From assembly GCA_002772705.1 (NCBI GenBank), contig PFDH01000049.1, positions 1 to 9,507 on the forward strand: a stretch of 9,507 bases of DNA, given 5' to 3'. Both the position numbers and the translations under genes were made by a program. The notes beneath the pieces are model-generated. The model made no database searches. It was not told the DNA's origin and saw only the letters and a list, made by a program, of their open reading frames with translations. This DNA comes from Candidatus Pacebacteria bacterium CG10_big_fil_rev_8_21_14_0_10_44_11. Lineage in GTDB: Bacteria > Patescibacteriota > Microgenomatia > UBA1400 > PJMF01. Positions 5,687 to 9,507 of this stretch are shown one piece after another (position 1 is the stretch's first letter; each line of letters begins with the position of its first letter).

Positions 5687-6925
5687 TTATTTGTTGACCA
5701 AGACGATGCCAAATGGAGTTTGCCTGCCGGGACCAACCACATACTTGCCATTGACATAAAAAGCGGTTGAGCCGCCACTATCCAAATTCAGGGCTGAGGA
5801 CAAACCAAGGGTTTTAAGCACCCAAGCGACTTCAGCTACCGTTGCATTTCTCACTACTCCAATGACCACCTGATTTTCCTTGGTACCAATAAAACTCCTG
5901 GAGCCTCGACTGCCTTTTTTTGGATCACCATCACCACCAAAAGTAATGTTTCCTGCTGATAAAAGCAGTGGTTGGCCAGCAATCACCGCGTCAACACCGG
6001 TATCGCGCCCCCACTCTTGACTTTGGCCAACAACTCGCGCCGAACCATTCATAAAGATGATTGCTGGCACTGAGCTGTAGACGTTATTGTCCGAATTAAA
6101 GTAATATTTATTTTTGTTCATCAGCAGAGTGTCAAATGAATTAGTCTTGCCAGCACAACTGGGATACTCAGCTGGACAAAAATATGGTCCATTAATACCA
6201 GCAAAGCCACCGCTCTGGGCAACATAATTGGCCAGACTTGAGACCGGACAGTTATCAGCACAGTCATTCTCGGATGCCGTTTCGACTTGCACCCGAGTTG
6301 AGCCCAAATCTGCGGTCAAAATATCAACTACAAACTGACCAAGCTCTGTTTGGACTGTTTGTCGTGAATAACCTGAAGCAGGCGGTGTGTTAACCACTGG
6401 CAGTGATTCGGGAGATAAGACTGGGTTACCCTTAGTTTGAGTTTGTAGGGTTACGATATTTTTTTTCAATTCAGTGATGACCGCGCTAGCACTAGCAACG
6501 TTTCTTTTAGCCAAGAGGGCTAAAACTTGAACAAATTGGGTCTCCAAGTTTTGGACTTTTGCCCCTTCGCCCCGCAAATCAAGAATATCTTCATACTCAG
6601 TCACTGATTGCTGGTATGTAGTTTGAATTTGATCAATTTCTTGTTTTAATTGTTGGTTAATTTGAAATTGATCGGCCGATTGCAGTTCATTTAAAGCTGC
6701 CGAGCTACTGGCCAACTGAGTAGTAGATTCTTCAAGACCTGCCTGCAAGTTTTGATTCTGTTCTTGAACAACAGCTAACTGTCGCTGCGCCAAACTAGTT
6801 TGCACAAACCAGATCAAACCAGCAATAAAAAGAACAATAAGCAAAAGAACAGACCGCTGGATATGAATAATGTGCTCAATCTGGCTAACAATTTGTGCTA
6901 GTCGGGACTTGAATTGATTCAACAT
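5687..6925 (-). CDS. Membrane-anchored coiled-coil protein with NAGPA-type phosphodiester glycosidase domain
   Basis: This 412-residue protein has three parts. Residues about 25-42 form a single membrane helix after a short basic N-terminus, so the rest should lie outside the membrane. Residues about 48-160 are rich in Gln, Glu and Leu with heptad-like spacing, a probable coiled coil, followed by a Pro/Ser/Thr-rich linker (about 165-187). Residues about 190-412 match the phosphodiester glycosidase / exopolysaccharide family (PF09992, formerly DUF2233): I-N-G-P-Y-F at 244-249, S-R-S-F-I-G-T at 342-348, and A-L-N-L-D-S-G-G-S-T at 378-387, where family members usually have D-G-G-G-S. Members such as mammalian NAGPA remove N-acetylglucosamine from phosphodiesters; bacterial ones act on surface polymers. 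Cysteines 222, 226, 250 and 257 cluster around the active-site region and could form disulfides. It is the first gene of a unit with the GT-C gene, suggesting a surface-glycan role. The substrate is unproven. Confidence 0.85.
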   Translation of the reverse strand: MLNQFKSRLAQIVSQIEHIIHIQRSVLLLIVLFIAGLIWFVQTSLAQRQLAVVQEQNQNLQAGLEESTTQLASSSAALNELQSADQFQINQQLKQEIDQIQTTYQQSVTEYEDILDLRGEGAKVQNLETQFVQVLALLAKRNVASASAVITELKKNIVTLQTQTKGNPVLSPESLPVVNTPPASGYSRQTVQTELGQFVVDILTADLGSTRVQVETASENDCADNCPVSSLANYVAQSGGFAGINGPYFCPAEYPSCAGKTNSFDTLLMNKNKYYFNSDNNVYSSVPAIIFMNGSARVVGQSQEWGRDTGVDAVIAGQPLLLSAGNITFGGDGDPKKGSRGSRSFIGTKENQVVIGVVRNATVAEVAWVLKTLGLSSALNLDSGGSTAFYVNGKYVVGPGRQTPFGIVLVNK

Positions 6926-6932
6926 CTGTTCC

Positions 6933-6959
6933 AGTATACAGTGAAATACGTTTTTTCAA
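6933..6959 (-). promoter_or_regulatory. Probable promoter of the NAGPA-domain/glycosyltransferase unit
   Basis: On the minus strand TTGAAA (plus 6954-6959) and TATACT (plus 6933-6938) lie 15 bp apart, a short but usable spacer. The -10 ends 7 nt before the ATG, so the transcript would again be nearly leaderless. A run of T then A tracts (plus 6951-6965) overlaps the -35 and may act as an UP-like or bent element. Confidence 0.45.
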
Positions 6960-6993
6960 AAAAAGCAAAAGACCACTTCAGTCTCAGCCCCAT

Positions 6994-7021
6994 TTGACTT
7001 ACAATGGAGCGGTACTACTAC
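6994..7021 (+). promoter_or_regulatory. Possible promoter of mgtE
   Basis: TTGACT (6994-6999) is a good -35, but its only partner at a suitable distance is a weak TACTAC (7016-7021), which would start transcription near the ATG at 7027. Alternatively TACAAT (7000-7005) is a good -10 with a poor -35 (TTCAGT, 6977-6982), giving a leader of about 15 nt. The sequence does not decide between them. There is no room for an M-box riboswitch in either case. Confidence 0.3.
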
Positions 7022-7026
7022 CAGCT

Positions 7027-8280
7027 ATGAAACAAACTGCTTTTCGTTCAATCGTGCATGATTTTTCGTATCATCCAAGAAAGCGCTTGGAAATTTTCCG
7101 CGCTCTTGAATTAGAAGACAAAGTTGCTCTGCTTAATCGCACTACCAACTATATCAAAGAAGACCTGCTCAAACACCTGGAATTGAACGAATGCCAAGAA
7201 GTACTCGAAAGATTTGATCCAGACCAAGCCACCGATTTAATCCAGTTATTGCCAAAGCGTAAAAGGGAGAAAGTCATAGCAACACTCAACGAATCGCTCA
7301 AGCGAGATCTGTCACTGCTTCTCAGCTTTGACCCGCATACCGCCGCCGGCTTGATGAATCTGGACTACATTCAAGTTGACCAAGAAGATTATATTGATCA
7401 AATTGCCGAAAAAGTGAGAACCCACGAGCAAAAAACCGGCAAAATTCCCCTCATCTTAATCAGCAGCGACAGCAACCTAAAAGGCTTTTTGCCAGGTTAT
7501 CGACTGGTTTTGGCCAAACCAAAGGACAAGGCGCTTGATCATCTTCAAAAGATTGCTACCCTAAAATCAACCACTACTCAAGATCAGGTGCTGAAGTTTT
7601 TTCAAACTCATCCTCACCGTAAAGCGGTAGTGCTGGGTGAGCATGACAATGTCCTCGGGGTGATCTACTCAGATGACATTATCAGGCTGATTCAGGAAAA
7701 AGAGTCGGCATCTTTATACGACTTTGCCGGTGTTAGAGCTGAAGAATCGGTCTACGACGCCTTTAGACGGAAAGTTAAGTTCCGCTACAAATGGTTGATT
7801 TTAAATCTTGGCACCGCATTTTTAGCTGCCTTTACAGTCAGCATCTTTCAAGATACGATTGCCAAACAAGTACTGTTGGCCGTGTACATGCCGATTGTAG
7901 CTGGCATGGGTGGCAACGCTGGCACCCAAACCCTAGCAGTCATGGTCAGAGGGTTGGCAACAGAAGAAATTACCACTAAAACGATTTTCACAGTGCTGCG
8001 CAATGAAGTGGGTGCTGGTTTTGTAAATGGTCTAATTAATGGCTTGATCGTTTTTACAATTGTGCTGGTGGTTAATCACAATCTGTTGGTTGGCGCAGTG
8101 CTTGGTATTGCCATGGTTGTGAATTTACTGATCGCCGCTAGCTTTGGCACCTTGGTGCCAGTATTGATGCAAAAACTTGGCAAGGATCCCGCCTCATCGG
8201 CCACCATTTTTATTACCACTGCCACCGATATCTTTGGCTTCCTGGCGTTCCTTGGATTAGCGACGGTTTTACTAAGGTAG
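7027..8280 (+). CDS. mgtE: Magnesium transporter MgtE
   Basis: MgtE is a Mg2+-gated Mg2+ channel of the cytoplasmic membrane; its cytosolic domains close the pore when internal Mg2+ is high. From ATG 7027 it has 417 residues, slightly below the usual 440-460. Order of domains: N-terminal helical MgtE_N domain (about 15-105, including the D-P-D-Q-A-T-D-L-I-Q-L-L-P repeat), two CBS domains (about 108-235, beginning A-A-G-L-M with G108 and closing with G-V-I-Y-S-D-D-I-I), a plug helix (Y-D-A-F-R-R-K-V-K-F-R), then five membrane helices. Signatures are G-M-G-G-N-A-G-T-Q-T at 293-302 and T-T-A-T-D with D401, matching the pore aspartate of characterised MgtE. An in-frame TTG at 6994 is rejected as start because it coincides with a -35-like sequence. 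An 8-codon ORF overlaps the ATG upstream. The stop overlaps hflX, which is on the opposite strand. Confidence 0.95.
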   Translation: MKQTAFRSIVHDFSYHPRKRLEIFRALELEDKVALLNRTTNYIKEDLLKHLELNECQEVLERFDPDQATDLIQLLPKRKREKVIATLNESLKRDLSLLLSFDPHTAAGLMNLDYIQVDQEDYIDQIAEKVRTHEQKTGKIPLILISSDSNLKGFLPGYRLVLAKPKDKALDHLQKIATLKSTTTQDQVLKFFQTHPHRKAVVLGEHDNVLGVIYSDDIIRLIQEKESASLYDFAGVRAEESVYDAFRRKVKFRYKWLILNLGTAFLAAFTVSIFQDTIAKQVLLAVYMPIVAGMGGNAGTQTLAVMVRGLATEEITTKTIFTVLRNEVGAGFVNGLINGLIVFTIVLVVNHNLLVGAVLGIAMVVNLLIAASFGTLVPVLMQKLGKDPASSATIFITTATDIFGFLAFLGLATVLLR

Positions 8281-9381
8281 ATTGACTAGAAATTTCTGGC
8301 TGATTATTTGTTTAAATTTCAGCATTCCTCGCTGAGTAAGGGCAGAAACAAAAACTGATTGACGACCAGCGTACTGCTGTTTCAAGGCGTCTGCCTGCTC
8401 AGAAGAAAGTAAATCTAGTTTGTTAAAAACTAGTAGCGGAGGCTGAGAAACACCCAACTCAGTTAAAATGTCCTCCACCACCCCAATCTTTTTTTGTACT
8501 TGTGTATCCGCTGCATCAACAACGTGGACTAGGACCTTGGCAGCAACTGATTCCATCAAAGTGGTTTGAAAAGCTTCAACCAAGAACGGCGGCAGGTTTT
8601 CAATAAATCCAATGGTGTCCGAAACTAAGACGGTGGGCGCGTACTGAGTTAGCTTGATCTTCCCTACCACCGTGTCTAAGGTTGTGAACAAGCCTTGGTG
8701 CACCGTCTTGCGTTTACTGGTCAAGGCGTTGAATAGCGTCGTTTTGCCAGCGCTGGTGTAACCGACTAAAGCCATGGTGGCAATTCCCTTTAACTGCCGC
8801 TTTTTGATCCGAGTTTGCTGAACTTTTGTCCGTTGTGCCAACTCGGCTTTAATTTGCTGAGTCCGTTTCCGGATCAGTCTTCGCTCCCGCTCAATGTTAG
8901 TTTCACCCAGCCCCCTGGTACCAATCCCTCCACCTTGGCGAGACAATTCAGTCTTCCCCATCCCGTAAATTCGCGGGCCAATGTGCTGAATTTTTGCTAA
9001 CTCAATCTGGAGTTTGGCTTCGGTACTGGTGGCGTGCTGATCAAAAATATTCAAAATGAGGTCAACCCGATCCCAAACCTTGATCTGTTGATTGACCGGC
9101 CAAAGAGCTTTTTCTAACCGAAATAATTGGCTTGACTTGGCCAGATCGTTAATTGCCACCACATCAACTTTGAACTGCTCAACCAATTGAATAAGTTCTT
9201 CAAGTTTGCCTGATCCAATATAGGTGGCCAAATCTGGATGGTTTTTATATTGAGTAATGTGCTTGACAACTTTGCCACCATAGGTGTTAACCAACTGAGT
9301 TAGCTCAGCCATAGTTTGCACTGCTGAATCAATTTGCTTGGAATGAGGTAAAACTTGCAACAGCAAAAAACGATCGGGCAT
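8272..9381 (-). CDS. hflX: Ribosome-associated GTPase HflX
   Basis: HflX is a cytoplasmic GTPase that binds the 50S subunit and, in studied bacteria, splits or rescues stalled ribosomes under stress. This copy has 369 residues, typical of the shorter HflX proteins. Residues 1-110 form the N-terminal domain, with Y-I-G-S-G-K-L-E-E-L at 54-63. Residues about 112-200 form the helical region with G-I-G-T-R-G-L-G-E-T at 152-161 (family usually R-G-P-G-E-T). The G domain follows: G1 G-Y-T-S-A-G-K-T-T at 207-215, switch I F-T-T-L-D-T-V-V-G at 232-240, G3 D-T-I-G at 255-258, G4 N-K-L-D at 320-323 and G5 S-A-L at 346-348. Consensus HflX has G-Y-T-N-A-G-K-S-T and F-A-T-L-D-P-T-T-R, so several positions drift, but all GTP-binding motifs are intact. 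The ATG at 9381 follows AGGGG by 5 nt, a possible ribosome site. The tail overlaps mgtE by 9 bp. Confidence 0.95.
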   Translation of the reverse strand: MPDRFLLLQVLPHSKQIDSAVQTMAELTQLVNTYGGKVVKHITQYKNHPDLATYIGSGKLEELIQLVEQFKVDVVAINDLAKSSQLFRLEKALWPVNQQIKVWDRVDLILNIFDQHATSTEAKLQIELAKIQHIGPRIYGMGKTELSRQGGGIGTRGLGETNIERERRLIRKRTQQIKAELAQRTKVQQTRIKKRQLKGIATMALVGYTSAGKTTLFNALTSKRKTVHQGLFTTLDTVVGKIKLTQYAPTVLVSDTIGFIENLPPFLVEAFQTTLMESVAAKVLVHVVDAADTQVQKKIGVVEDILTELGVSQPPLLVFNKLDLLSSEQADALKQQYAGRQSVFVSALTQRGMLKFKQIISQKFLVNLP

Positions 9382-9455
9382 TGGTACCCCTATTTAATCA
9401 CAGATTCGCGCAGGATCTAGAGCCGACTGTTAGCGACTAAAAAAAGTAGTACAAA

Positions 9456-9504
9456 AATCTTCATCAGAAAGTTTTTCAACGGCGAATTTATTTTGATGAA
9501 GATT
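9456..9504. repeat. Inverted repeat / long imperfect hairpin at the right edge
   Basis: AATCTTCATCA (9456-9466) and TGATGAAGATT (9494-9504) are perfect inverted copies of 11 bp. With a G-U pair and two A-T pairs the stem extends to 14 (9456-9469 with 9491-9504) around a 21-nt loop. On the minus strand the stem is followed by TTTTTG, so it could terminate a minus-strand gene lying beyond the window. The stem is AT-rich and the loop long. A regulatory or mobile-element end is equally possible. The rest of 9382-9507 shows no gene. Confidence 0.4.
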
Positions 9505-9507
9505 GGG

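Noticed and set aside
6994..7026. TTG 6994 as start of mgtE
   Set aside because: The bases match a -35 element and the added residues do not resemble an MgtE N-terminus.
6926..7026. M-box or other Mg2+ riboswitch before mgtE
   Set aside because: Only about 100 bp separate the divergent genes, and promoter candidates leave a leader of 0-15 nt, too short for a riboswitch.
8288..8319. Palindrome AGAAATTTCT and a later AAATTTC inside the hflX tail as a terminator for mgtE
   Set aside because: The perfect palindrome has no loop, the longer pairing is only 7 AT-rich bp, and no T-tract follows; probably chance in coding sequence.
1..9507. CRISPR array, IS element, tRNA or rRNA
   Set aside because: No spaced repeats of that kind, no transposase motifs, and no cloverleaf or rRNA-like sequence were seen.

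Overview
This window reads as ordinary chromosomal DNA from a small-genome bacterium, most likely a member of the Candidate Phyla Radiation (Patescibacteria, perhaps the Microgenomates side). That placement is an inference. It rests on moderately AT-rich, tightly packed genes, few convincing Shine-Dalgarno sequences, -10 boxes set about 6-7 nt before start codons (leaderless style), divergent versions of universal proteins, and a small protein at 1253-1582 that resembles, from memory, conserved CPR hypotheticals. The standard code applies: no frame needs TGA read as a sense codon. No rRNA, tRNA, CRISPR, IS or phage gene was seen.

Layout. (1) 2-1582, plus strand: the 3' part of a membrane acyltransferase-3 protein, then greA three bases later, then a small uncharacterised protein. 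(2) 1586-2533, minus strand: a sodium/calcium-exchanger-family antiporter with altered ion-site residues. (3) 2618-4331, plus strand: an OmpR-type response regulator and its histidine kinase, overlapping by 8 bp. They lie behind a perfect TATAAT and an 11-bp-spaced direct repeat typical of an OmpR-family operator. (4) 6925-4336, minus strand: a two-gene unit encoding a membrane-anchored coiled-coil protein with a NAGPA-type phosphodiester glycosidase domain, followed by a polytopic GT-C-like glycosyltransferase. (5) 7027-8280, plus strand: a MgtE magnesium channel, divergent from unit 4. (6) 9381-8272, minus strand: the ribosome-associated GTPase HflX, tail-to-tail with mgtE and overlapping it by 9 bp. 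(7) 9382-9507: non-coding, with a long imperfect hairpin at the window edge.

How it fits together. Three proteins (the acyltransferase, the GT-C enzyme and the NAGPA-domain protein) point to cell-surface glycan assembly or modification. Two (the CaCA exchanger and MgtE) handle divalent or monovalent cations. GreA and HflX are transcription and translation stress factors. The two-component system sits divergently from the cation exchanger and may regulate itself. I found no clear novel multi-gene system. The items most worth a second look are the putative autoregulatory box with a leaderless promoter, the altered ion site of the exchanger, and the tethered NAGPA-domain protein.
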